DNA from: Burkholderiales bacterium
Lineage (GTDB): Bacteria; Pseudomonadota; Gammaproteobacteria; Burkholderiales; Burkholderiaceae
Length of the DNA stretch: 6,880 nucleotides
Reading direction: 5' to 3'
Assembly: GCA_947372535.1 (NCBI GenBank)
Contig: CANBUA010000254.1
Span: 1 to 6,880 of the forward strand
Below, one piece after another: positions 1 to 6,880 of this stretch (position 1 is the stretch's first letter; every line of letters starts with the position of its first letter). The notes under the pieces are model-generated. The model was not told the origin of the DNA, did no database searches, and saw nothing but the letters and a program-made list of their open reading frames with translations. Made by a program: the position numbers and the translations under genes.

Positions 1-102
1 GATCGTGTCGATTCTAGGTGTCGGCCGACCAGGCAGGTGTGCCGACCCATGCGGGCATTCACCCATGGGCCAAGCCAGTCCAAGGGTTTACATCACCCCG
101 AT
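1..102. other. Unassigned flank downstream of the glycosylase gene
   Basis: No gene can be supported here. The stretch lies beyond the stop codon of the leftward glycosylase gene. It contains a perfect 10-base palindrome GTCGGCCGAC (20-29), the heptamer GCCGACC twice (24-30 and 41-47), and CCCATG twice (46-51 and 62-67). The segment GTCGGC (20-25) could pair with GCCGAC (41-46), but no T tract follows on either strand, so I do not call a terminator. Two rightward frames run open through it, which could be chance in GC-rich DNA or the tail of a gene outside the window. Confidence 0.4.
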
Positions 103-705
103 TCAGGGGAAGCGCTTGCTCAGGTAGGGCGAGCCGGCCAGCCCGAAGCGCCAGGGCACATCCACCGCTTTGGAGATGCCAATGCGCGGTCCGCTGACCA
201 CGTCCACCAGGCGATCCGCCGGCCTCAGCTCGAACGGCGGCGCATGCACGGAAAGCCCATCGTGCCCCCGCGTGATGCCGAGCGCCTGACACAGCCGCCC
301 CGGCCCGCTGCCCAAAAGCCGCAAACCGTCCAGCCCGCGGCGCGCCTGCATGGTCTCGATGCCGGCCACCGGCTCGATCGCCCGGATCAGCACGGCCGCG
401 CCATGCCCCACCTTGCCGCACACCAGGTTCACGCACCAGTGGATGCCGTAAGAGCGGTAGACATAGACATGCCCCGGCGGCCCGAACATCGTCATGTTTC
501 GTGGGGTGGGCCCAGCAAAGCTGTGGGAGGCTGGGTCCTCGCGGTCGTAGGCCTCCGTCTCGACGATCACGCCACCCACCCCGTTGAGCATCAGCGTGGC
601 GCCAATCAACTGGCACGCCACCTCGTGCGAAGGCGCCATGAAATCGATGGCGTCGCCCGGCTGGCAGGGCAGGTGGGGGTGTTGGGGGCTGGGCGGGGTC
701 GTCAT
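103..705 (-). CDS. mpg: DNA-3-methyladenine glycosylase, AAG/MPG family
   Basis: This 200-residue protein is a monofunctional base-excision-repair glycosylase that flips out and removes alkylated purines such as 3-methyladenine. The AAG-family core is clear: VETEAY at residues 48-53, DPASH at 57-61, [10 protein letters not shown] at 74-83, and YGIHWCVN at 86-93. By alignment with human AAG, E51 matches the catalytic Glu125, Y53 Tyr127, H61 His136, Y83 Tyr159 and N93 Asn169, so the active site looks intact. [13 protein letters not shown] (132-144) and the C-terminal GSPYLS segment (191-196) are also typical. I chose the ATG at 703-705. An in-frame start 48 bases further upstream would add an Arg-rich, non-conserved leader and run through the inverted repeat at 713-731. 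No strong Shine-Dalgarno sequence precedes either start. The gene is divergent from all others here and appears monocistronic within the window. Family assignment is near certain; the exact start is less so. Confidence 0.95.
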   Translation of the reverse strand: MTTPPSPQHPHLPCQPGDAIDFMAPSHEVACQLIGATLMLNGVGGVIVETEAYDREDPASHSFAGPTPRNMTMFGPPGHVYVYRSYGIHWCVNLVCGKVGHGAAVLIRAIEPVAGIETMQARRGLDGLRLLGSGPGRLCQALGITRGHDGLSVHAPPFELRPADRLVDVVSGPRIGISKAVDVPWRFGLAGSPYLSKRFP

Positions 706-712
706 GTGAACC

Positions 713-731
713 GGCAATCTACCCGATTGCC
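713..731. repeat. Perfect 7+7 inverted repeat in the divergent promoter region
   Basis: GGCAATC (713-719) and GATTGCC (725-731) are exact inverse complements separated by TACCC. The dyad ends 7 bases before the glycosylase start codon and lies 69 bases before the rightward start at 800. It could be an operator for a dimeric regulator, or a hairpin in the glycosylase mRNA leader with GGGTA in its loop. The symmetry is seen directly; any function is inference. Confidence 0.5.
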
Positions 732-784
732 TGCGCCATCGCCCTGGCCGCATTTCATGGGTCAGGTAGCCGCCCAGCTCTGCC

Positions 785-790
785 TACAAT
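785..790 (+). promoter_or_regulatory. Candidate -10 box of a possibly leaderless promoter
   Basis: TACAAT matches the sigma-70 -10 consensus TATAAT at five of six positions. It sits 9 bases before the ATG at 800, so transcription would start about 2-5 bases upstream of the ATG or on it. No Shine-Dalgarno sequence lies between them, which agrees with a leaderless or nearly leaderless mRNA. The -35 region (around 760-767, GGTCAGGT) is a poor match to TTGACA. This would be the main promoter for the three overlapping genes that follow. Confidence 0.45.
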
Positions 791-799
791 CGTCGCCAT

Positions 800-1399
800 A
801 TGTCCAGCCCCAGCCAAGCCACCACCGAGATCGCCGCCACGGCCGCCCGCCTGGTCGTCGAGGAAGGCCTCGAATATGGACCCGCCAAGGCGCGTGCCGC
901 CAAGCAACTGGGCGTGACCGGCCGTGCGGCCCTGCCCGGCAACGACCTGGTCGAAGCCGAGGTGAGGGACTACCTGTCATTGTTCTGCGCCGACACCCAA
1001 CCCGGCGAGCTGGCCGCCCTGCGCCGCCTGGCCTTGCTGTGGATGACGCGCCTGAGCGAGTTCCGCCCCCACCTGTGCGGCGCGGTGTGGCGCGGCACCG
1101 CCACGCGACTGAACGACGTCCACCTGCAACTGTTCTGCGACGACCCAAAATCCACCGAGATCGCCCTGATCAACGCCGGGCAGGATTACGACGTGGGCAG
1201 CGCGCCCGGCCCGCGCGGCCAGAGCGTGGACCGACTGAGCATGACCGTGCAGTGCCCTGAACTGGGTGAGCCCATCGGCCTGCACCTGACCATCCTGGAC
1301 CTCGATGACCTGCGAGGCGCCCTCAAGACCGACGCGCAAGGCCGGACCGAGCGCGGCAACCTGGACACCCTCAAGCGCCTGCTGGAGACCACTGCATGA
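800..1399 (+). CDS. Conserved hypothetical protein with degenerate nucleotidyltransferase-like motif
   Basis: I cannot assign a function to this 199-residue, apparently cytosolic protein; it has no signal peptide or membrane segment. Residues 8-38 form an Ala-rich helical region (IAATAARLVVEEG, then AKARAAKQLGV), a pattern I recall from uncharacterised Burkholderiales proteins found next to tlpA-like genes. Residues 94-111 read GAVWRGTATRLNDVHLQL. This fits the GS-x10-DxD signature of Pol-beta-superfamily nucleotidyltransferases in spacing, but as GA-x10-DxH: the second metal-binding Asp is His108. A later strand that might carry the third carboxylate (GLHLTILDL, 160-168) has His and Thr near the expected place. 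A catalytically dead or reshaped nucleotidyltransferase fold is therefore my inference. The start is the first ATG, with no Shine-Dalgarno but a TACAAT box 9 bases upstream. The stop overlaps the next start as ATGA, suggesting translational coupling. Homologues may carry inconsistent database names. Confidence 0.85.
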   Translation: MSSPSQATTEIAATAARLVVEEGLEYGPAKARAAKQLGVTGRAALPGNDLVEAEVRDYLSLFCADTQPGELAALRRLALLWMTRLSEFRPHLCGAVWRGTATRLNDVHLQLFCDDPKSTEIALINAGQDYDVGSAPGPRGQSVDRLSMTVQCPELGEPIGLHLTILDLDDLRGALKTDAQGRTERGNLDTLKRLLETTA

Positions 1400-2685
1400 A
1401 GAAAATGATGCCAACGACGACAACGATGACCCGCCCCGTGACCGTCCTGGTGGCCGCCCTGGCATTGGGCGGCCTGATGGCCATGCCCACGGCTCAAGCG
1501 GCCACCGCGACGACCGCCAACCCGTCGCAGGCCCCAGCCCAGGTCAATCACTGGCTCGGCCTGTGGCAAGGCCAGATCGGCCAGCATCGCGTTGTGCTGG
1601 CCTTGTCGGTCGATCCCAACCGCCAGCGCATCGAAGGCCGCTATTTCTATGAGCGCTATGGCCGCGACCTCAGCCTCTGGGGACCCGGCATCGACAACGG
1701 CAGCGGCCCTGGCACCGTCATCGAATTGAGCGAATGCCCGCCCGACTACAGCAGCAGCACCGAGGTCTGCGAAAAACCATCTGGGACCATGACCTTGCGC
1801 CTGGCCAAAGACCAAGCCGGCAAAACCGCCCGGCTCGAAGGCACCTGGCAGCCGCGCACCCTCGAAGGCCGCCGCCCGCCCCCCGGCTCGCTGCTCACCT
1901 TGACCCGCGTCGGTGACTACACGCCCACCGCCGAAGCATTCCAGGACGCCTATGAGCAGCGCCGCCTCAAAGGCGCCCAACCCAAAGTGACCAACGGCGG
2001 CCAGATGGGCCCGGTCGCCTGGCAGAACCTGGTGGATGCCCGCTCTGGCATCACCGTGCCCCAGTTCACCAAAGGCGCGAGTCCGAAGGCGCTGACCAGC
2101 ATCAACCAGCAGCTCAAAAAGGGCTGGTCCGAACGCATCAGCAACGCCCTGACCGCCGTTGACCATGACGATGAGGTCAAGGTGGCCTTTGCCAATGCCC
2201 GCTGGCTGGCCATCACCTACAGCGTCGGTGCCTACTACCCCGGCGCGGCCCATCCCATCAACGGCTTCAGCGCCACCACTTACGACCTGGGCACCGGCCA
2301 GCCGGTCGATTGGGCGCGATGGTTCCGCTTCACCACGCCGCAATCGCAGAGCCTGGACATCAACCGCCGCGATCTGCTGGCCGCCCAGGTGCTCAAGGCC
2401 TTGGCGGCCCAAGTCGCCGTCGGCGCACCCAGTGAAGGCACGGGCGACGACCACTGCGCCCAGGTCGTGCTGGAACACTATGAATGCAAGGGCGCCACCT
2501 GCGCCAGCGGCGAGCTCATGGGTGGTCGCGTGCCGGGTGATTGGCAGGTCTGGCCGCTGGCCACCGGCCTGGCCGTGTCGCCCGATGTCTACAGCGAGGC
2601 TGACCGCCAGTGCCGCGGCAACGAAGTCGTGCTGCCCTGGAAGCAGGTCCGCGCCGCCTTGATGCGCCCACAGGATCTGCCATGA
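1396..2685 (+). CDS. Exported DUF3298/RsiV-like protein with six cysteines
   Basis: This 429-residue protein starts with a Sec-type signal peptide: MKKMM, a hydrophobic stretch at about 14-30, and a likely cleavage after A33-Q34-A35. It is therefore predicted to be periplasmic; there is no lipobox cysteine. The N-terminal part (52-175) is beta-rich, with repeated short strands around GRYFYERYG (81-89). The C-terminal half resembles the DUF3298 fold: YYPGAAHP at 280-287 followed by YDLGTGQPVDW is the typical G-x-x-H-P plus 'DL.TG..' pattern of that family. Its function is unknown. The mature protein has exactly six cysteines, 114 and 125 in the N-terminal part and 354, 364, 369 and 406 in the C-terminal part, consistent with three disulfides. 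GGAGA at 1384-1388 lies 7 bases before the ATG and supports this start, which overlaps the previous stop. Its own stop overlaps the thioredoxin start. The domain call rests on motif appearance and is moderately sure; that the gene is real is very likely. Confidence 0.88.
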   Translation: MKKMMPTTTTMTRPVTVLVAALALGGLMAMPTAQAATATTANPSQAPAQVNHWLGLWQGQIGQHRVVLALSVDPNRQRIEGRYFYERYGRDLSLWGPGIDNGSGPGTVIELSECPPDYSSSTEVCEKPSGTMTLRLAKDQAGKTARLEGTWQPRTLEGRRPPPGSLLTLTRVGDYTPTAEAFQDAYEQRRLKGAQPKVTNGGQMGPVAWQNLVDARSGITVPQFTKGASPKALTSINQQLKKGWSERISNALTAVDHDDEVKVAFANARWLAITYSVGAYYPGAAHPINGFSATTYDLGTGQPVDWARWFRFTTPQSQSLDINRRDLLAAQVLKALAAQVAVGAPSEGTGDDHCAQVVLEHYECKGATCASGELMGGRVPGDWQVWPLATGLAVSPDVYSEADRQCRGNEVVLPWKQVRAALMRPQDLP

Positions 2686-3251
2686 GCGATACCAACAACA
2701 ACACGGACACGGTCGTGCAGCCTCAAAAACGCCGCCTGCTGGGGGCCGCCTTCGCCGTGGGCGCCGTCGGCCTTGGCGCAGGCGCATGGCTGGCCCGCCG
2801 CCACGCCAACGAGCCACTCAAAGGCGAGCCCTTGCCCGCCAATTTCTGGACCCATCAGTTCGACACGCTCGAAGGCCAGCCCCTGGCGCTGAGCCAGCAC
2901 CAAGGCCAGCCCCTCCTGATCAATTTCTGGGCAACCTGGTGCCCGCCCTGCGTCAAGGAAATGCCCGAGCTGCAGAAATTTCACGAGGTGAACCAGCCCA
3001 AAGGCTGGGCAGTCATCGGCCTGGCCATCGACGGGCCCACCCCGGTTCGTGAGTTTCTGGCCAAAACCAAGGTAGGCTTCGCCATTGGCCTGGCCGGCTT
3101 TGGCGGGACCGAACTGGCCACGGCTTTGGGCAACGACTCAGGCGGGCTGCCTTTTTCCGTGATCATCGACCGCCATGGCCGGCTGCGGCAGCGTAAGATG
3201 GGCGCGACCCACTTTGATGAACTCACCCAGTGGGCACACAGCCTGGATTAG
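2682..3251 (+). CDS. TlpA/ResA-like membrane-anchored thioredoxin
   Basis: This 189-residue thiol-disulfide oxidoreductase is probably tethered to the inner membrane and faces the periplasm. Residues 16-18 (KRR) precede a single hydrophobic segment at about 19-37. The AhpC-TSA/redoxin domain follows, with the thioredoxin active site W86-C-P-P-C90 in the context NFWATWCPPC and EMPEL just after it. G154-G-L-P157 supplies the cis-proline loop next to the active site. The WCPPC site and anchor fit the TlpA/ResA group, which usually keeps partner cysteines reduced, but the substrate cannot be read from sequence. I placed the start at the ATG at 2682, which overlaps the previous stop as ATGA and has AGGAT 5 bases upstream. 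The open frame runs 24 codons further back inside the previous gene, but that extension is not needed. The upstream partner encodes an exported protein with six cysteines, a possible client. Confidence 0.92.
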   Translation: MSDTNNNTDTVVQPQKRRLLGAAFAVGAVGLGAGAWLARRHANEPLKGEPLPANFWTHQFDTLEGQPLALSQHQGQPLLINFWATWCPPCVKEMPELQKFHEVNQPKGWAVIGLAIDGPTPVREFLAKTKVGFAIGLAGFGGTELATALGNDSGGLPFSVIIDRHGRLRQRKMGATHFDELTQWAHSLD

Positions 3252-3274
3252 TCGCTCCAATTGCGGTTTTTTGC

Positions 3275-3288
3275 AAGCATTTGTGCTT
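3275..3288. repeat. Small inverted repeat AAGCA-TTTG-TGCTT ahead of aroQ
   Basis: AAGCA (3275-3279) and TGCTT (3284-3288) are exact inverse complements with a 4-base loop. The right arm runs into the candidate -10 box. A T6 run lies just before it (3267-3272) and AAAA just after, so it is not shaped like a terminator for the thioredoxin gene. It may be chance in this locally AT-rich patch, or an operator over the promoter. Confidence 0.3.
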
Positions 3289-3293
3289 AAAAT
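3288..3293 (+). promoter_or_regulatory. Candidate -10 box upstream of aroQ-accBC
   Basis: TAAAAT matches five of six bases of TATAAT and sits in the most AT-rich patch of the region (3259-3293), within a 119-base gap between two rightward genes. TTGCGG at 3261-3266 resembles a -35 box, but the 21-base spacing is too long, and TTGCAA at 3271-3276 is too close, so the -35 is unclear. Transcription from here would leave a leader of about 70 bases before aroQ. It would let the aroQ-accB-accC-prmA block be expressed apart from the three genes upstream. Confidence 0.45.
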
Positions 3294-3370
3294 CCGGCTA
3301 CTTTCATTTCCTGGTCCGTGATTCGAGGGTTGCCCCTGAAGCAGCCCGCGTGGTCGACGGCCCATGACAC

Positions 3371-3826
3371 ATGCAGATTCTTGTGCTTCATGGCCCCAAC
3401 CTCAACCTGCTGGGCACTCGCGAGCCGCAGGTTTATGGCGCCACCACCCTTGAGCAGATCGACACCGGTCTGGCCGAGCGCGCCAAAGCGCAAGGCGCTC
3501 AGTTGAGCAGTTTTCAGAGCAACCACGAGGGTGCGCTGATCGACCGCGTCCAAGCCGCACGCCTGGATGGCACCCAATTCATCCTGATCAATCCCGGGGC
3601 CTTCACCCACACCAGCGTCGCCTTGCGCGACGCGCTGGCGGGCGTGGCCATTCCTTTCATCGAGGTGCACCTCTCCAACGTGCATCGCCGCGAGCCCTTC
3701 CGCCAGCATTCCTATTTCTCGGACCTGGCCGAGGGCGTCATCGTGGGCCTGGGCGCCCTGGGTTACCAGCTCGCCCTGACAGCCGCCATCGCGCGCCTGC
3801 AAGCCCTACCTCATCCCGCGGCCTGA
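3371..3826 (+). CDS. aroQ: 3-dehydroquinate dehydratase, type II
   Basis: This 151-residue enzyme converts 3-dehydroquinate to 3-dehydroshikimate, step three of the shikimate pathway to aromatic amino acids and folate. Type II enzymes are flavodoxin-like dodecamers, unrelated to the type I Schiff-base enzymes. The full signature is present: [14 protein letters not shown] (6-19) with N10 and R17, the lid tyrosine Y22 in [13 protein letters not shown] (73-82) with N74 and H80, and [14 protein letters not shown] (98-111) with H100 and R111. Length is normal for the family. The start at 3371 gives the expected N-terminus ([10 protein letters not shown]), yet no clear Shine-Dalgarno sequence precedes it. 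Another ATG at 3364, in a different frame, reads only 29 codons and is probably not used. The gene has a candidate promoter about 80 bases upstream. It precedes accB by 70 bases with no terminator seen, so cotranscription with accBC is likely. Confidence 0.98.
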   Translation: MQILVLHGPNLNLLGTREPQVYGATTLEQIDTGLAERAKAQGAQLSSFQSNHEGALIDRVQAARLDGTQFILINPGAFTHTSVALRDALAGVAIPFIEVHLSNVHRREPFRQHSYFSDLAEGVIVGLGALGYQLALTAAIARLQALPHPAA

Positions 3827-3884
3827 CCCATCCCGGTCAAGCCCATCGAACTCATTGTCCCGGCCCACAAGGCCAGACACTCCC

Positions 3885-3888
3885 GGAG
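3885..3888 (+). promoter_or_regulatory. Shine-Dalgarno sequence fixing the accB start
   Basis: GGAG lies 8 bases before the ATG at 3897, the clearest ribosome-binding site in the window. It rules in favour of that ATG over an in-frame TTG at 3855, which would add 14 residues that are not family-like. Confidence 0.8.
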
Positions 3889-3896
3889 ATACCGCC

Positions 3897-4346
3897 ATGG
3901 ACCTGCGCAAACTCAAGACCCTCATCGACCTCGTCTCTGAATCCAATGTCTCGGAGCTGGAGATCACCGAGGCCGATGGCAAGGTGCGCATCGTCAAGGC
4001 CGGCGCAGCGCCCATCGTCGTGACCACGCCTGCACCCGTGGCCGCACCCGCTGCCCCAGTGGCCGCAGCAGCCCCCACGCCTGCGGTGCCCGAAGCCGCG
4101 CCCGTCGAGACCGGCCACATCGTCAAATCGCCCATGGTCGGCACGTTCTACCGCGCCTCCAGCCCAGGCGCCAAGTCATTTGCAGAAGTCGGCGACCAGG
4201 TCAAGGACGGCGAGCCCATCTGCATCATCGAAGCCATGAAAATCATGAACGAGATCGAGACCGACAAGGCCGGTACCGTCACCAAGATCCTGGTGGAAAA
4301 CGGCCAACCGGTCGAGTACGGCCAGCCGCTGTTCGTCATCGAATAA
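3897..4346 (+). CDS. accB: Biotin carboxyl carrier protein of acetyl-CoA carboxylase
   Basis: This 149-residue protein carries the biotin that shuttles carboxyl groups from biotin carboxylase (AccC) to the carboxyltransferase (AccAD) during malonyl-CoA synthesis. Residues 1-34 ([20 protein letters not shown] and on) are the conserved N-terminal segment. Residues 35-70 are a flexible Ala/Pro linker. Residues 73-149 are the biotinyl domain. The modified lysine is K115 in E112-A-M-K-I-M. The segment at 89-102 ([14 protein letters not shown]) matches the 'thumb' that distinguishes AccB-type carriers from other biotinyl domains. The start follows GGAG at 3885-3888. accC begins 11 bases after the stop, the standard accBC operon layout. 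The upstream gap (3827-3896) holds a small GGCC-cacaa-GGCC dyad and no promoter that I can support. Confidence 0.98.
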   Translation: MDLRKLKTLIDLVSESNVSELEITEADGKVRIVKAGAAPIVVTTPAPVAAPAAPVAAAAPTPAVPEAAPVETGHIVKSPMVGTFYRASSPGAKSFAEVGDQVKDGEPICIIEAMKIMNEIETDKAGTVTKILVENGQPVEYGQPLFVIE

Positions 4347-4357
4347 AGGCGGGGATC

Positions 4358-5707
<1,350 letters not shown>

Positions 5708-5727
5708 TGCCAGCCCTTTGCCACCGA

Positions 5728-5739
5728 GCCGCTAGCGGC
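5728..5739. repeat. 12-base perfect palindrome between accC and prmA
   Basis: GCCGCTAGCGGC is identical to its own reverse complement. It lies in the 45-base accC-prmA gap and ends 13 bases before the prmA ATG at 5753. As RNA it would fold into a short hairpin (GCCG-ctag-CGGC); a competing pairing of TGCC (5719-5722) with GGCA (5737-5740) is possible. No T tract follows, so it is not a standard terminator. It could be an operator, a processing site, or a brake on prmA translation. Confidence 0.5.
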
Positions 5740-5752
5740 ATTGAGCAAGCAC

Positions 5753-6685
5753 ATGCATGAACTGACGATGCGGGCCATCGAGGCCCAGGTCGAGATCCTC
5801 AGCGACGCGCTGATGGAGCTTGACGCCCTGTCGGTGTCCGTCGAGGACGCCGATGCCGACACGCCTGAAGAGAAAGCCTTGTGGGGCGAGCCCGGCATGC
5901 CTGTGGCCAAAGAGGCCTGGCTGCGCTCGACCATCAAGAGCCTGTTCCCGACCGAGGCCGCCGCGCTGGAGGCCGCCACCCTGGTCCTGGCACAAGACTG
6001 GGCCGAGGACATCCACGTGCAAGGCATCCAGGAAGTGGCCGACCAGGACTGGGTGCGCCTGACGCAATCGCAGTTCAAGCCCGTGCCCATCACCGATGAC
6101 TTCTGGATCGTGCCCACTTGGCACGAAGTGCCCGCGCAAGCCAGCACCGTGATGCGCCTGGACCCGGGCCTGGCCTTCGGCACTGGCACGCATCCGACCA
6201 CCCGCATGTGCCTGGGCTGGATCGCCCACCACGGTGCCGACCTGCAAGGTCAGCGCGTGCTGGACTACGGCTGCGGCTCGGGTATTCTGGCCATCGGCGC
6301 TGCCCTGTTCGGCGCGGCCAGCATCGACGCGGTGGACATCGACCCCGCAGCGGTCGAATCGACCCTGGCCAATGCACAAGCCAACCTGGCGCACCTGGCC
6401 GATTCAAGCGGCCGCCTACCCATCAACACGGGCCTGCCTGATCTGATCGGCGAGGCGCAAGGGCATTACCCAGTTGTGCTGGCCAACATCCTGGCCACAC
6501 CGCTCAAGTTGCTGGCACCTTTGCTCTCCAGCCACGTCGCCCCGGGCGGCCACCTCGTCCTGGCCGGCATCCTGGCGCGTCAGGCGCAAGAGCTCAAAGA
6601 TGCTTACGCCGGCGTGGGCCTGGCGTTGCAGGTGGCCAACGAAGAAGACGGCTGGATCCTCATGACGGCCCAAAAGGCCGCCTGA
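5753..6685 (+). CDS. prmA: Ribosomal protein L11 methyltransferase
   Basis: This 310-residue enzyme transfers methyl groups from S-adenosylmethionine to lysines and the N-terminus of ribosomal protein L11. The N-terminal substrate-recognition part (1-about 120) has the SVSVEDADADTPEE segment (27-40) typical of betaproteobacterial PrmA. The linker and methyltransferase domain follow: LDPGLAFGTGTHPTT at 136-150, SAM-binding motif I VLDYGCGSGILAIGA at 169-183, the acidic end of strand 2 VDIDPAA at 194-200, and NILATP at 245-250. I prefer the ATG at 5753 (MHELTMRA), which matches the usual short 'M-x-EL' N-terminus. An in-frame TTG at 5741 would add four residues and cannot be ruled out. Shine-Dalgarno support is weak for both. 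The gene follows accC by 45 bases, holding a 12-base palindrome, and precedes the zinc-ribbon gene by 22 bases. Order and spacing suggest one operon from aroQ or accB onward. Confidence 0.97.
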   Translation: MHELTMRAIEAQVEILSDALMELDALSVSVEDADADTPEEKALWGEPGMPVAKEAWLRSTIKSLFPTEAAALEAATLVLAQDWAEDIHVQGIQEVADQDWVRLTQSQFKPVPITDDFWIVPTWHEVPAQASTVMRLDPGLAFGTGTHPTTRMCLGWIAHHGADLQGQRVLDYGCGSGILAIGAALFGAASIDAVDIDPAAVESTLANAQANLAHLADSSGRLPINTGLPDLIGEAQGHYPVVLANILATPLKLLAPLLSSHVAPGGHLVLAGILARQAQELKDAYAGVGLALQVANEEDGWILMTAQKAA

Positions 6686-6707
6686 ACAATGGCATAACGG
6701 TGGTTCT

Positions 6708-6880
6708 ATGAGCCTGGCCACCCGTTGCACCCATTGCGACACGATCTTCAAGGTCGTGCAGGACCAATTGAAGGTCTCCGAAGGCTGGGTGCGCTGCGGC
6801 CGCTGTAACGAGGTCTTCAACGCCCTCGAAGGCCTGTTCGACATGGAGCGCGAGGCGCCGCCCCAACGCAGCCGCCCGGC
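6708..6880 (+). CDS. Zinc-ribbon (MJ0042-type) protein, probably DUF3426 family, 5' part only
   Basis: Only the first 57 codons lie in the window, and the frame is still open at the edge. The visible part is a zinc ribbon: C7-T-H-C10 and C30-G-R-C33, with FKV after the first pair and EVFNA after the second. This is the MJ0042-type finger found at the N-terminus of DUF3426 proteins, which in Burkholderiales usually follow prmA and carry a transmembrane segment and a DUF3426 domain further on; those parts are outside this window. After residue 45 the sequence turns charged and Pro/Arg-rich, as expected of a linker. The start ATG has GGTGG 4 bases upstream (6699-6703) and lies 22 bases after the prmA stop, so it is probably cotranscribed. 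The function of the family is not established. Confidence 0.9.
   Translation, partial: MSLATRCTHCDTIFKVVQDQLKVSEGWVRCGRCNEVFNALEGLFDMEREAPPQRSRP

Noticed and set aside
17..47. Possible terminator for the glycosylase gene (GTCGGC/GCCGAC stem)
   Set aside because: The stem is only 6 bases with a 15-base loop and no T run follows on either strand.
37..1260. 407-codon rightward open frame spanning the glycosylase gene and part of the next gene
   Set aside because: It is antisense to the clear AAG-family gene and then overlaps the 800-1399 gene in another frame; Pro/Arg/His-rich with no domain.
1186..2817. 543-codon open frame on the minus strand across three rightward genes
   Set aside because: It runs antisense to well-supported genes, crosses their boundaries, is rich in Ala/Gly/Arg/Asp, and shows no recognisable motif; typical shadow of GC-rich codon use.
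3252..3272. Rho-independent terminator after the thioredoxin gene, suggested by the TTTTTT run
   Set aside because: No GC-rich stem precedes the T tract; only a 3-base CGC/GCG pairing and a CAATTG palindrome are visible.
3364..3453. 29-codon open frame starting 7 bases before aroQ as a leader peptide
   Set aside because: No ribosome-binding site and no run of aromatic or other regulatory codons; it lies mostly within aroQ in another frame.
4019..4110. Repetitive-looking GC-rich DNA in accB as a tandem repeat
   Set aside because: It encodes the normal Ala/Pro linker of AccB, and the repetition follows from that composition.

Overview
This looks like an ordinary stretch of a GC-rich betaproteobacterial chromosome. 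The order aroQ-accB-accC-prmA-(zinc-ribbon/DUF3426-type gene), preceded by a TlpA-like thioredoxin gene, is a layout I associate with Burkholderiales. The protein sequences fit a Comamonadaceae or Sphaerotilaceae-like member, but the genus cannot be fixed from this window. There are no transposases, integrases, tRNAs, rRNAs, CRISPR arrays or phage genes. No abrupt change in base composition was noticed by eye.

Layout. Bases 1-102 are unassigned. A 3-methyladenine DNA glycosylase gene (103-705) is read leftward. A 94-base divergent intergenic region (706-799) separates it from everything else, which is read rightward. It holds a perfect 7+7 inverted repeat beside the glycosylase start and a TACAAT box only 9 bases before the next start codon. 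Next come three genes joined by 4-base ATGA stop/start overlaps: a 199-residue conserved protein with a degenerate nucleotidyltransferase-like motif (800-1399), an exported DUF3298-like protein with six cysteines (1396-2685), and a membrane-anchored TlpA-like thioredoxin (2682-3251). A 119-base gap with a promoter-like box leads into aroQ (3371-3826), accB (3897-4346), accC (4358-5707), prmA (5753-6685) and the start of a zinc-ribbon protein cut off by the window end (6708 onward).

Function. AccB (biotin carboxyl carrier) and AccC (biotin carboxylase) form the biotin half of acetyl-CoA carboxylase, the first committed step of fatty acid synthesis. AroQ carries out the third step of the shikimate pathway. 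PrmA methylates ribosomal protein L11. The glycosylase starts base-excision repair of alkylated DNA. The thioredoxin-like protein probably acts on periplasmic disulfides; the cysteine-containing exported protein encoded just upstream is a plausible partner.

I found no convincing new biological system. The points most worth a second look are the degenerate nucleotidyltransferase motif, the coupling of the six-cysteine exported protein to a dedicated-looking thioredoxin, and three small dyad or promoter elements in the gaps. No rho-independent terminator was recognised anywhere.
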